This document shows, in pieces, positions 25,470 through 34,946 of a stretch of 64,000 nucleotides of DNA. The stretch is from an uncultured Microbulbifer sp. GTDB lineage: Bacteria; Pseudomonadota; Gammaproteobacteria; Pseudomonadales; Cellvibrionaceae. Positions within the stretch are counted from its first letter, which is position 1. The number at the start of each line of letters is the position of its first letter. The notes beneath the pieces were generated by a model, which did not search any database, had not been told where the DNA came from, and saw only the letters and a program-made list of their open reading frames with translations. Where the stretch lies: positions 186,001 through 250,000 of the forward strand of contig NZ_CANNGQ010000003.1 in NCBI RefSeq assembly GCF_947504145.1, in the 5' to 3' direction. Made by a program: the position numbers and the translations under genes.

Positions 25470-28247
25470 ATGGACAGAACCCGTCTTTCTCGGGCAATCA
25501 AAGGCGCGATAGCAGCTGCCGCCGTTACATCCAGCTTTTCTACCATTTCTATTGCTCAGGATGCACAGGCGCAGGTTGAGGAAATTGTTGTAACCGGTTC
25601 TCGCATTCAGCGTGCGACGGACGCCAATAGCGCCACACCGATCAGCGTTTTTGATGCAGCACAACTGGAACAGTCAGGCCAGACCACCCTGGAAGACTTT
25701 CTGCAAAATATCCCATCCATGACTGGTGGCCAGCTGGGCTCATCCGTCAACAACGGCAGTGGCGGTCTCGCTACGGTATCCCTGCGCGGTCTCGGCTCGT
25801 CGCGCACACTCATCCTCATGAACGGACGCCGCCTCAGTTCTTCCGGCGGCGCCACGGGTGTAGTTGACCTGAACACCATCCCAACCTCGATCATCGAGCG
25901 GGTAGAAATTCTGCGCGACGGCGCGTCGACCATTTACGGTTCCGATGCTATCGCCGGGGTTATCAACATCATCACCAAAAAAGGCTTCGAAGGTGCAGAA
26001 CTCACCTTCGACTACGGCGCCTCTACACATGGCGATGGTGACGAATACCTCGCTGCCATGACCATTGGTACAGGTAATGACAAAGGTCATGTGATGTTGA
26101 ACGCGCAGTACACCAAGCGCCAAGACATCTGGCAGGGGGATCGCAGATTCTCCGAATGTCCGCTGCGGGAAATTGCCGGCAATGTAGTTTGTGGCGGTAG
26201 CTCTACCACGACGCCTGCACGCTTTTCTCCAACTGCAGATACCGATCAACAGTTAATCGTTGATCCGAATACCGGTGTGGTACGCGACTTCAATGCCGCC
26301 ACCGACGCCTACAATTTCGCAACAGCAAGCTACCTGGCAACGCCACAGGAAGTCGCGTCCATTTACGGATACGGGAGCTATGAGCTCTACGACTGGAAAG
26401 ACGTGACCGATGTGCGGGCCTTCAGCGAACTCTCATTTGTAAACCGTCGCTCCGATCAGCTGATGGCCGCTGAGGGTACCTTCTGGGGACCAGTAGTTCC
26501 CACCACCAACCCCTACAACCCTATTGGTGAACCGGTCAGTATCGGGCGCCGCCTGGAAGAAACCGGGGGCCGTGCATTTACCCAGGACTTGAATACCTGG
26601 CGCGGTGTTGTCGGCCTTGAAGGTGAGTTCTGTAATGAGTGGACCTGGGACCTTTCCTACAACTACGCCCGCTGGGTAGATGCCCAAATTGACCGAGGCC
26701 GCGGTAACACCGTGCGCTTTGAAAACCTTCTGGATCCCGTTGCCTGTGCTGCGGACCCAGAGTGTGCTGCGGCAGTAGGCGCAACCGGCGTCACCGCCTG
26801 GAACCCCTTCTCAGAAGGTACGCTCACACCAGAAATGCAGAACTACGCACTGGTCACCAACTCACCGCTTGAGCGTTCTTCGCTGCGCAGCTTCCAGGCC
26901 AACCTGGTCGGTGACTTTGGCGAATGGGCACTGACCGGCGAAGCTCCGGCGTGGGCGGTAGGCTATGAAAACCGCGCAGAACGTACCGAGATTGTGCCGG
27001 ATGGTGCAGCGGAGATCGGTCAGATCTATTTCGTGAATGGCGATGCCTGGGGTGGTAACTACAGCGTGGACGAGTTCTACGGTGAGGTTCGAGTACCTGT
27101 CCTGGAAGGTCGCCCCTGGGCCGAAATTTTGGCCTTCGAGGCGTCATTCCGTTATTCGGACTACAACACCATCGGTAGCGACACCACCTTTGGCGCCGTA
27201 GTGGAATACGCACCGCTCGACGAACTGCGCTTCCGCGGCACCTATTCTGAAGGCTTCCGCGCACCGGGCCTGGACGACCTCTTTCTGACCCCGACCGTAT
27301 CGGCAGAGACCTACGCCGATCCGTGTAACGAGTACGGTTCAGGCGACAGCGCCAATGTCATCGCAAACTGTATGGCTGACGGTATCGGCCCTGGCACCAC
27401 CATCGCCTCCACCCAGGCAACAGGCTTGTTTGGCGGCAACCCGGACCTGGAAGCAGAGAAGTCCGAAAGCTACACCCTTGGTGTGGTGTGGACCCCCAGC
27501 TTCACCGATGACATGGGCTTCACCGTCGATTATTTCAACATCAATATCGACGATGCCATCGGCACGCTGACCACCAACACCATCGTACAAGGCTGTTACG
27601 AAAGCTCCGGATTCAGCTCACCTCTGTGTAACCTGATCACGGGTGCGGCAGCAGTAGGCTCCAATCCATCATCCAGCAGCCCCTACCGTCAATCGGATAA
27701 CACGATTGCCGGCCAGCTGTTAAACAGCCAGAACGTAGCCACCTTTGAGACTTCTGGTGTCGACCTCGGCTTCGACTACAGCATGGATGCTGGCCCCGGT
27801 ATCGTTAGCGTAAACCTCTCTGCTACCTACCTGCACGAGTGGAAATATCGCGGCAGCGCAGACGACCCCACCATTGACCTGGCCGGCTACTTCGGCGCAG
27901 ACCCGGTAACCACCGCTATCGTCGCCTTCCCCGAGTGGAAGTTCTACGGCACCGTGGGGTACGAGTACGACTGCTGGAGCGCCTTCACCACCGTGCGGAT
28001 GCTCGGCGAAGTCGACGACTTCGACCCATCTCCCAGCGATCTGGCAACCCATATCGATACCACCTGGTATCAGGATGTGAACTTCAACTACTTCCGCTGG
28101 GAGAATATCACTCTGACAGGCGGTATCCGCAATATGTGGAACCAACAGCCTCCCTATGTCACCAACAACGATGACATGAATACCCTGATGAGAAGCTACG
28201 ACACCGTCGGCCGCTTCTTCTACGGTAGTGTGACGCTGCAGTTCTAA
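25470..28247 (+). CDS. TonB-dependent outer-membrane receptor (large, ligand unknown)
   Basis: A 925-residue receptor with a signal peptide (about 1-30, ending ISIAQ), a TonB-box-like VEEIVVTGSRIQRA (about 38), a plug domain (SGQTTLEDFLQNIPSMTGGQ, VSLRGLGSSRTLILMNGRR, VERVEILRDGASTIYGSDAI) and a barrel ending GSVTLQF. It lacks an STN domain, so it transports without surface signalling. The VTGSRI plug type and size match receptors that cluster with peptide or polysaccharide use in Alteromonadales, Cellvibrionales and Xanthomonadales; a precise substrate cannot be read. ATG 25470 follows AGGAGAGG by seven bases; the frame starts 45 bases earlier. A strong terminator follows. Confidence 0.93.
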   Translation: MDRTRLSRAIKGAIAAAAVTSSFSTISIAQDAQAQVEEIVVTGSRIQRATDANSATPISVFDAAQLEQSGQTTLEDFLQNIPSMTGGQLGSSVNNGSGGLATVSLRGLGSSRTLILMNGRRLSSSGGATGVVDLNTIPTSIIERVEILRDGASTIYGSDAIAGVINIITKKGFEGAELTFDYGASTHGDGDEYLAAMTIGTGNDKGHVMLNAQYTKRQDIWQGDRRFSECPLREIAGNVVCGGSSTTTPARFSPTADTDQQLIVDPNTGVVRDFNAATDAYNFATASYLATPQEVASIYGYGSYELYDWKDVTDVRAFSELSFVNRRSDQLMAAEGTFWGPVVPTTNPYNPIGEPVSIGRRLEETGGRAFTQDLNTWRGVVGLEGEFCNEWTWDLSYNYARWVDAQIDRGRGNTVRFENLLDPVACAADPECAAAVGATGVTAWNPFSEGTLTPEMQNYALVTNSPLERSSLRSFQANLVGDFGEWALTGEAPAWAVGYENRAERTEIVPDGAAEIGQIYFVNGDAWGGNYSVDEFYGEVRVPVLEGRPWAEILAFEASFRYSDYNTIGSDTTFGAVVEYAPLDELRFRGTYSEGFRAPGLDDLFLTPTVSAETYADPCNEYGSGDSANVIANCMADGIGPGTTIASTQATGLFGGNPDLEAEKSESYTLGVVWTPSFTDDMGFTVDYFNINIDDAIGTLTTNTIVQGCYESSGFSSPLCNLITGAAAVGSNPSSSSPYRQSDNTIAGQLLNSQNVATFETSGVDLGFDYSMDAGPGIVSVNLSATYLHEWKYRGSADDPTIDLAGYFGADPVTTAIVAFPEWKFYGTVGYEYDCWSAFTTVRMLGEVDDFDPSPSDLATHIDTTWYQDVNFNYFRWENITLTGGIRNMWNQQPPYVTNNDDMNTLMRSYDTVGRFFYGSVTLQF

Positions 28248-28266
28248 ACTAAACAGACCTCTCCAA

Positions 28267-28294
28267 GCCCCGCCAACTGGCGGGGCTTTTTTTT
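28267..28294 (+). terminator. Rho-independent terminator after second receptor
   Basis: GCCCCGCC-AACT-GGCGGGGC stem followed by eight T residues, 20 bases after the stop codon. Confidence 0.95.
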
Positions 28295-28557
28295 GCCCGC
28301 CCGTTTATCCCCGCACCACCGACACGCCTTGCAACAAGATCCCAAAGCCAAACGATCGTCTGCAAACCAGAATCGAAAAACCTGCCTAAGCTGTCTTTCT
28401 TTCGGAAAAGAAGAATTTTTAATTTCTTTTTGAGGGAACTTAATTCCCATCCGTTAAATAGTCGTTGGGAAGAGAATGACCGCTTGGGGGTAGTCGTTCT
28501 CAAACACGCCAAATCTGGCAATACATGATAAATCCAACGATCAAGAGAGGATTTCAA
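28295..28557. promoter_or_regulatory. Leader and promoter region of the third receptor gene
   Basis: 263 AT-rich bases between terminator and start codon. Two dyads stand out: GGGAA-CTTAA-TTCCC (28434-28448) and GAGAATGAC/GTCGTTCTC (28472-28501, eight of nine pairs). Either could be an operator or a leader hairpin. No sigma70 promoter with both boxes was convincing. Confidence 0.4.
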
Positions 28558-31509
28558 ATGAAAAAGAACCTTCTGTCTGTGGCGGTAGCCGCTACGATTA
28601 TGGTTCCTGCTCTGCCTGCATTTTCACAATCAGATGCGGAGATGGTAGAAGAAGTGGTCGTTACTGGTTCTCGTATCGAGCGTGCCAATGACGTAAGCGT
28701 AAGCCCGGTAACTTCTGTTAGCGCAGAAGACCTGAAAGCTACCGGTGTAGTTCGGGTTGAAGACCTGATTAACGACCTGCCCCAAGTGGCAGCCACCCAG
28801 ACCGCTGGCCAGGCCAACGGCTCTACCGGTACCGCAACTGTCTCCCTTCGCGGCCTCGGCTCTCAGCGCACCCTGGTACTTATCGACGGACGTCGTATGC
28901 CGGCAGGCTCTCCTCTGGCTGGCGGTTCTGGTGCGGACCTTAACCAAATTCCTGGCGCTCTGGTTGAGCGTGTAGAAGTTCTTACCGGTGGCTCTTCTGC
29001 CACTTACGGTTCTGACGCTATTGCCGGTGTTGTGAACTTCATCATGATGGATGACTTCGAAGGCGTTCGCTTCGAATCTCAGACCAGCGTGTACCAGCAC
29101 AATAACAACAACAGCGACATGCAGGGCCTCGTCACTTCCAACGGATTTGACGTAGCCGACGGCAGTGTCACTGACGGCGAAACCAATGATTTCTCCATGA
29201 TCATTGGTGCCAACCTGGACGGCGGCCGCGGCAACGTAACCGCATACGCCAACTACCGCAAAATTGACGCGGTTCTCCAAGCCGACCGTGATTACAGCGG
29301 CTGTGCCGTTTCTGGTAGTCCGGACTCTTTCGGTTGCGGTGGTTCCTCCACTGTACCCTGGGGTCGCTTCACTGACTTCGGCGCCAACGATGGCGACACC
29401 ACCGAAGGTTTCGACTACAGCGTAGATGGCACTGAATTCACCGACTTCAGCCGCCTGTATAACTACGGCCCGCTGAACTACTTCCAGCGTCCGGACGAGC
29501 GCTGGACCATGGGCGCCTTCGGTCACTACGAAATCAATGAACACGCGGAAGCCTACACTCAAGTAATGTACGCAGATGACCGCACTGTTGCACAGATCGC
29601 GCCTTCCGGTGCCTTCTTCGTGACCAACGACCTGTTCTGTGGCAACCCGTTCCTGTCAGATGATCAGTACGACGCAATCTGTGGCGTTTACGGCCTGGGC
29701 AAAGACCAGTTCGTAAGCGACCTGGAAGTGGTTAACACCGATCCAGAGACCGGCGAAGTAACCACCAATCCTGGTGCACTCTACATCGGCCGACGTAACG
29801 TTGAAGGAGGCCCGCGACAGAGCGATATGCGCCACACCACTTTCCGCGGTGTGTTCGGTGTTCGTGGCGACATCAACGAGAACTGGGCTTACGACGTTTA
29901 CGGTCAGTTCTCCGAGGTTAGCCTCGAAGAAACCTACCTGAATGACATGTCCAAATCTCGTATCCGTCGTGCGCTAGACGTGCGTACAGACGCGGACGGC
30001 AACCCTGTTTGTCAGTCCGTTCTGGACGGTTCCGATCCTAACTGTGTACCCTGGAACATCTTCCAGGAGGGCGGTGTAACCCAGGAGGCGATCGATTACC
30101 TGGTATTGCCTCTGTTCGCTCGTGGCACCACCGATCAGGAAATCATTTCCGGTTACGTAACTGGCGACCTGACCGATTACGGCGTAAAACTGCCGACTGC
30201 TGACAGCGGTGTAGCAATTGTTGCTGGTTTTGAAAGCCGCCGCGAATCCCTGAACTACTCCCCAGATTCCGGCTATCAGAACGATGAAGGTGCAGGCCAA
30301 GGTGGTCCGACCCTGCCAGTTGACGGCGCACTCTCAGTGAAAGAAATATTCACCGAAGCCAATATTCCGCTGCTTAGCGGCATGCCGGGCGCTGAGTACC
30401 TGGGTCTCGAAGTAGCTTACCGCTACTCTGACTACTCCACCGACGCTCAGACCGACACATACAAGCTGGCTGCTGACTGGCAACCGACTACCGACCTGAA
30501 AGTTCGCGCGAGCTTCCAGTCTGCAGTTCGTCACGCGAATATCCGTGAACTGTACCGCGCACAGTCCATCGGCCTGTTCGACATGACTTACGATCCGTGT
30601 GGCTCTCGTACCGATGACGACGGCGTTGAAATCGGCCCTGAGTACAGCGCAGCTGAATGTGCCAACACTGGCACTACTGCCTCTACCTACGGCGGTAACT
30701 TCGACTCCCCAGCTGGTCAGTACAACTTTGTTGGTGGTGGTAACCCTGAGCTGACACCGGAAGAGTCTGAAACCGTATCTTTCGGTATCGTGTACTCTCC
30801 TGAGTTCGTTGAAGGCCTGACCGTTAGCGCGGATTACTTCAACATTGAAGTGACCGAAGCGATCGCTGGCATCAACCCAGAAACTGTACTGCGTCGCTGC
30901 GCAGAAACCGGCAACGCCCTGTTCTGTGACTCAGTAAGTCGTGGCGCTAACGGCAACCTGTGGATCGGCACTGCTGGTATCACTGCTACTGATGTGAACA
31001 TCGGCTTCTTCGAAACCGAAGGTATTGATATCAATGCTAACTATGGCTTTGACGTTGGTGCATACGGCTCCGTAGACATGAACTACATTGCCACTTACCT
31101 GACCAAGTGGGATCAACAAGAGTTCGTTGGCGAGCCGGTCGAAAGCTGCGCTGGCAACTGGAACAGCTCCTGTGGTACTCCGACTCCTGAGTATGTAAGT
31201 ACTCTGCGCGCCACTTGGGCAACCCCCTGGAATGTGGACGTAACCGGTAGCTGGCGCTACATTGGCGAGGTTACTGACCTCGGCAGCAACGGCGCTGACT
31301 TCGACGCGATCAGCTACTTCGACCTGGCCGCAGCCTGGTCCGCTACTGACAACGTCACTATCCGCAGCGGTATCAGCAACCTGCTGGATGAAGAGCCGCC
31401 GCTGACTGCTGATGCGGGTGCTGGCATCTACGGTAACGGCAATACCTTCCCAGGCGTTTATGACGCTCTTGGTCGCTACGCCTTCCTGGGTGCATCTGTA
31501 AACTTCTAA
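28558..31509 (+). CDS. TonB-dependent outer-membrane receptor (large, probably highly expressed)
   Basis: A 983-residue receptor: signal peptide (about 1-23, ending PAFSQ), VEEVVVTGSRIERAND, plug motifs (VEDLINDLPQVAATQTAG, VSLRGLGSQRTLVLIDGRR, VERVEVLTGGSSATYGSDAI) and a barrel ending FLGASVNF. Several cysteine pairs lie in extracellular loops (CAVSGSPDSFGC, CGVYG, CQSVLDGSDPNC). Codon use favours GGT, GTT, GCT and CGT far more than the neighbours, a sign of high expression. ATG 28558 follows GAGAGGA by six bases. Terminated by a strong bidirectional hairpin. Substrate is not evident; the type is the same as the flanking receptors but without close repetition of sequence, so these are paralogues and not a recent tandem duplication. 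Confidence 0.93.
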   Translation: MKKNLLSVAVAATIMVPALPAFSQSDAEMVEEVVVTGSRIERANDVSVSPVTSVSAEDLKATGVVRVEDLINDLPQVAATQTAGQANGSTGTATVSLRGLGSQRTLVLIDGRRMPAGSPLAGGSGADLNQIPGALVERVEVLTGGSSATYGSDAIAGVVNFIMMDDFEGVRFESQTSVYQHNNNNSDMQGLVTSNGFDVADGSVTDGETNDFSMIIGANLDGGRGNVTAYANYRKIDAVLQADRDYSGCAVSGSPDSFGCGGSSTVPWGRFTDFGANDGDTTEGFDYSVDGTEFTDFSRLYNYGPLNYFQRPDERWTMGAFGHYEINEHAEAYTQVMYADDRTVAQIAPSGAFFVTNDLFCGNPFLSDDQYDAICGVYGLGKDQFVSDLEVVNTDPETGEVTTNPGALYIGRRNVEGGPRQSDMRHTTFRGVFGVRGDINENWAYDVYGQFSEVSLEETYLNDMSKSRIRRALDVRTDADGNPVCQSVLDGSDPNCVPWNIFQEGGVTQEAIDYLVLPLFARGTTDQEIISGYVTGDLTDYGVKLPTADSGVAIVAGFESRRESLNYSPDSGYQNDEGAGQGGPTLPVDGALSVKEIFTEANIPLLSGMPGAEYLGLEVAYRYSDYSTDAQTDTYKLAADWQPTTDLKVRASFQSAVRHANIRELYRAQSIGLFDMTYDPCGSRTDDDGVEIGPEYSAAECANTGTTASTYGGNFDSPAGQYNFVGGGNPELTPEESETVSFGIVYSPEFVEGLTVSADYFNIEVTEAIAGINPETVLRRCAETGNALFCDSVSRGANGNLWIGTAGITATDVNIGFFETEGIDINANYGFDVGAYGSVDMNYIATYLTKWDQQEFVGEPVESCAGNWNSSCGTPTPEYVSTLRATWATPWNVDVTGSWRYIGEVTDLGSNGADFDAISYFDLAAAWSATDNVTIRSGISNLLDEEPPLTADAGAGIYGNGNTFPGVYDALGRYAFLGASVNF

Positions 31510-31532
31510 TCCTCACGAATTAGAACGTTCAC

Positions 31533-31569
31533 AAAAAAAGCGCGGTGGGTAAAACCACCGCGCTTTTTT
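31533..31569. terminator. Bidirectional rho-independent terminator
   Basis: A7, then GCGCGGTGG-GTAAAA-CCACCGCGC, then T6. It sits between the third receptor (plus) and the sulfotransferase gene (minus), which converge here, and works in both directions. Confidence 0.95.
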
Positions 31570-31623
31570 GTTATCTGGAACAGACTACTTACCCGTGGAC
31601 GTAGCGGGTAATCCCGCTCACTA

Positions 31624-33276
31624 CTAGGCCTTTAAATATTTTTTCAATGCCGAAACATGAACGTTATAGTTCTGGTGCCGATTTACAGAATCTTTGTGCA
31701 ATCCTTTTCTCACCTGCCAGACACTGGCAGTTTTTACGTAATTCTCTCGCTGCTGAAAATCAAGACAAGCATCCTCCCAATCGAGCCCGAGAAAATCGAG
31801 CATCTTACGAATCTCGACGCCTGGATTCTTCACGAGATCCTCATACACAATCTCAAAAATACTATCCGGGAACAAACGTTGCCAATGGCGCATTAATCGC
31901 TCCTGCTCGACGTAAAAGTGCCCAACCGAATCAAGGTCGACTGAGTAATTCATATCTCCACCTAGCTGCTGAAAATAAACAGACAGGCAGTTATCAAGGA
32001 GTCCTCTCCTTGTCCAGATAAATCGAGAATTGGGCAGAGCGCGCTTAATCAGGCCTAAATGTAGAAAATTGTCCGGTCGCTTGTCAGTAACAATTGCGCC
32101 CTGACCAAACCTGCGCACCAGGAATTCGCCATAGTCTTTTCCCGTATTAGCATAGAATCCGGCATCAACATCTTTGATATGTTTCGGGTACTTATCTCCG
32201 AGATTGCGAACCAACTGAGGAAAAAACTCCAACTCCCCTCCAGATGAGATTTTAGAGTGGCCACTCAATACCTGCTCAACCAGAGTAGACCCAGAACGAA
32301 ACATTCCACAGATAAAAACCGGAGATCCTCCAGATGGACTGCAAGACGCTGTGAATGATTTTCTAGGAGAGGCGCGCATCAGGTCATCAATAAATTTTGA
32401 TTGGTCTGCTTTGCTGTATGGCGTGAACCTCAACCTACCCAGATTGTTCGCTTTCGTATAGCAAGTAAATGCCCACTCATATTCACCGCAATCATCAAAC
32501 AGCTTACCGAGTGAGAAACTCAACTCTTCACTATCCGCCTTGGACAGCCCTTTATTCGCCAACATTGACGATACCCTTTCGATCAACGGATCACCTGGGT
32601 GCTTCACAGTGGTGAGATAGGCCAACCGGCTAATCGCCAGCACACAAGCATTGTCGACTGTCAGCGCCTTTTCATACAGAGCAGACGCCGAGGCCCGATC
32701 ACCACACTCTTCCATCAATGCCGCCAGATTCAGAATGGCCGGCAAATAGCTCTGACGGACTCCTAATGCTTTCTCATAGTTCGCGCGCGCTTCCGGCTCT
32801 CGGCGCAACTCGGTCAAAATAACACCCATATTGGTGTAAACTTCTTCCTTCCCCGAAACCCCCATTGCCAATGCTTTTTGGTACCAGTTCAACGCTTCTT
32901 CAAGCTTCCCCGCCTGCCTCAGTAAATAAGCAAAGTTATAAACCGTGTTGGGACGATCAGGCACTCGCTCCAAAAACATCTGGTATCCATGAATAGCTTT
33001 CTCATAATTCTTACAAGACTGTGCGTACTGAGCCAGCTGAAGCCACCATTCTGGGATCTCTTTAAAAGATCGAGCCATTTCCTCAATACAGGAAATCGCC
33101 TGCTCCGACTTTTTTTGCCGATCATAAAGTTGGAACAGCTCTCTATACACAACTTCTTCCGCACCACCGAGTGAGAGCAGCTTCCGGTACAATTGCTCCG
33201 CCTCATCAAACCGCTTACTTTCAACGAGCAGCCTTGCCTCACGAAGGTGTTTGGATATATGTGTTGGTACCGTCAT
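31624..33276 (-). CDS. TPR-repeat sulfotransferase
   Basis: A 550-residue protein. Residues about 1-285 are tetratricopeptide repeats (for example AEQLYRKLLSLGGAEEVVYRELFQLYDRQ and ALNWYQKALAMGVSGKEEVYTNMGVILTELRREPEARANYEKAL in fragments), and residues about 305-540 are a sulfotransferase domain. The PAPS 5'-phosphosulfate loop is FICGMFRSGSTLVEQVL and the glutamate GELEFFP follows; the 3'-phosphate-binding part is in RRGLLDNCLSVYFQQLG, and YEDLVKNP is typical. The acceptor is unknown; TPRs suggest a protein or peptide substrate. Base composition is clearly AT-richer than the receptor genes around it, suggesting separate ancestry. A terminator hairpin lies just 27 bases before ATG 33276, so its promoter must overlap that hairpin or expression depends on read-through. 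Confidence 0.88.
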   Translation of the reverse strand: MTVPTHISKHLREARLLVESKRFDEAEQLYRKLLSLGGAEEVVYRELFQLYDRQKKSEQAISCIEEMARSFKEIPEWWLQLAQYAQSCKNYEKAIHGYQMFLERVPDRPNTVYNFAYLLRQAGKLEEALNWYQKALAMGVSGKEEVYTNMGVILTELRREPEARANYEKALGVRQSYLPAILNLAALMEECGDRASASALYEKALTVDNACVLAISRLAYLTTVKHPGDPLIERVSSMLANKGLSKADSEELSFSLGKLFDDCGEYEWAFTCYTKANNLGRLRFTPYSKADQSKFIDDLMRASPRKSFTASCSPSGGSPVFICGMFRSGSTLVEQVLSGHSKISSGGELEFFPQLVRNLGDKYPKHIKDVDAGFYANTGKDYGEFLVRRFGQGAIVTDKRPDNFLHLGLIKRALPNSRFIWTRRGLLDNCLSVYFQQLGGDMNYSVDLDSVGHFYVEQERLMRHWQRLFPDSIFEIVYEDLVKNPGVEIRKMLDFLGLDWEDACLDFQQRENYVKTASVWQVRKGLHKDSVNRHQNYNVHVSALKKYLKA

Positions 33277-33302
33277 AAATTCAGCGACCAGGGGTCATAC
33301 CT

Positions 33303-33350
33303 AAAAAAGCGCGGCCAGCTCACGCTGGCCAGGTGCAAAAAAGGCACCTT
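33303..33350 (-). terminator. Tandem hairpins between lipoprotein and sulfotransferase genes
   Basis: On the minus strand a GGTGC/GCACC hairpin with a T6 loop is followed by GGCCAGC-GTGA-GCTGGCC, GCGC and T6. The second is a good intrinsic terminator for the lipoprotein gene and may act as an attenuator for the gene downstream. Confidence 0.75.
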
Positions 33351-33419
33351 GACTTTCAATACTGAAGCCAAGGCGCCCTCGTCAAAAATTATCAATGCAG
33401 GAGAAAAAATCTCGCGAGA

Positions 33420-33698
33420 TCAGTAATTTGTAGGCTTACTACGTGTGTCGTCATCCAACATTTTTTTGGTTTCGTAGGCCATACGGTCCCACTCTTCCTG
33501 AGTCATGCAGGTTTTTTGCTTGAATCGAGATCCGGTAATCGCCCGCACCTTACAAATTTTTTCTTCTTCCGCAGCAGCAAGGTTCGCTGTCGCTGAGCCA
33601 TTCTGCGCCGCACCAGTGGTCTTTTCCCCTGCACCAGAGGAACACCCAGCCAACATACCCAACCCCATCCAAACACAAAAAACTATCTTCAGTTTCAT
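33420..33698 (-). CDS. Small lipoprotein with C-x5-TGSRF-x4-C motif
   Basis: A 92-residue protein with a lipobox (GMLAGC, mature Cys about 19), a low-complexity A/G/S/T linker, and a C-terminal segment ICKVRAITGSRFKQKTCMTQ followed by EEWDRMA. The two cysteines around TGSRF probably form a disulfide or bind metal in the periplasm; the same C...TGSR...C...EW arrangement occurs in many small uncharacterised proteobacterial secreted proteins known to me by pattern only. ATG 33698 has AGGG about eight bases upstream. It lies between the methyltransferase and sulfotransferase genes on the same strand. Function unknown. Confidence 0.75.
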   Translation of the reverse strand: MKLKIVFCVWMGLGMLAGCSSGAGEKTTGAAQNGSATANLAAAEEEKICKVRAITGSRFKQKTCMTQEEWDRMAYETKKMLDDDTRSKPTNY

Positions 33699-33816
33699 AT
33701 CAATACCCTACTTATTATCAAATTTCGTTCTACCCGCGCTAGGGGAAGAGACCCACATGTTACCTCTGTGGAATTTGTATATCCACAGCGCTCCCCGGAG
33801 GGGTTTTTCACATAAC

Positions 33817-34809
33817 TTAGCGGCAACCACGGCCATTGTTCTGCGCTTTTTCCGCAATTACAGACCAGGCTAAAGGGGCCGAATGGTCTGCCACTGCCAA
33901 CGCGTCCGCAACATGCAACTCAAACCCGAAATCGGCCATTTCTGCTTTCAACACCTCAAACTGTTGATCGTCAAGGGCCGCGTGACGCATGGAGTTCATT
34001 CTCTCGGTATAGTACTGCAACTCACGAGAAGCCTGGCGAAGCCAGACGTCAACTTCCTGCCGGTCGAATGCTGGCAAGTTTGTGTGGATATGATCAATGT
34101 CCAAGTACAGCTTTCGGACTACGCCCGAAGCTACATTCCTTCCGTACTGCGCCATGATTCGCTCCATAATTCGAAACGCAGGAATCAAGCTCTTTGACGT
34201 TCGCTCATATTCAGACCGCTCCCCGCCCGCCAGCACATTGAACGCGTGGGGAAACATATTCATGGCGCCCTGCAAAAACCCACTCTTTTGAACCTCACAA
34301 AGCGCTACATAATTGTCGTCACATTCTTTAAAGATAGCGCCGCCCCTGTGATGCAACAGTAAGGCTAACTGTCCTCCCGGCCTGACCAGTTTGCACAACG
34401 CCACTACAGCGTCAACGCCGGCATATTCAACACCAAATTGGCTCACTACAATATCCACGCTGTGCTCGGCAATTGGCAATGCAGCGCCATTTGCCACAAT
34501 CCCGGACACCGCCGGCCAGCGATCCCGTACTGCACCCAATGCGTCATGTGATAAATCCACACACACAGCATCACAGCAAGCCCCATCACCCAGAGCGAAT
34601 AAATGCTCAAAAACTGCACCTCGACCACTGGCGACATCGACAACCCTCAGGTTATCAGGTGCACTTTTTGCGCCAACACGCGCATCGCTAAAAAATTTGT
34701 GCCAGAATTGGCTTATGGCCGGATGGTCTGTCCCACTAATTTTACAGGCCTTTTTTTCGTCTGCCTGCTGCCAGTAAGACTGCCAGCTTGCGGCTGTGCT
34801 TGTTCTCAT
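33817..34809 (-). CDS. Class I SAM-dependent methyltransferase
   Basis: A 330-residue cytoplasmic protein. A Rossmann-fold methyltransferase domain spans about 55-180: motif I is VVDVASGRGAVFEHL (a variant of the usual D-x-G-x-G-x-G), the acidic loop is CVDLSHDALGAV, and motif IV is VDIVVSQFGVEYA. The C-terminal 150 residues are helical and fit no family I recognise; they may bind the substrate. I chose ATG 34809 (MRTSTAASWQSYWQ), just before the SYW motif common at methyltransferase starts; the frame extends to 34929 without support. It is divergent from marC and upstream of the small lipoprotein. Substrate unknown. Confidence 0.82.
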   Translation of the reverse strand: MRTSTAASWQSYWQQADEKKACKISGTDHPAISQFWHKFFSDARVGAKSAPDNLRVVDVASGRGAVFEHLFALGDGACCDAVCVDLSHDALGAVRDRWPAVSGIVANGAALPIAEHSVDIVVSQFGVEYAGVDAVVALCKLVRPGGQLALLLHHRGGAIFKECDDNYVALCEVQKSGFLQGAMNMFPHAFNVLAGGERSEYERTSKSLIPAFRIMERIMAQYGRNVASGVVRKLYLDIDHIHTNLPAFDRQEVDVWLRQASRELQYYTERMNSMRHAALDDQQFEVLKAEMADFGFELHVADALAVADHSAPLAWSVIAEKAQNNGRGCR

Positions 34810-34946
34810 ACTGCCTGTCTTCCCAGCTTTTTCTTCTGAAACCAAACGCTGCCAGATATGGCGTGGACGCTCACGAAATTTAGTAAGTAGTCCTGTAGAG
34901 ACGAATACAAACAGTTTTCCCACAATCATTCAGATATACAGCGACC

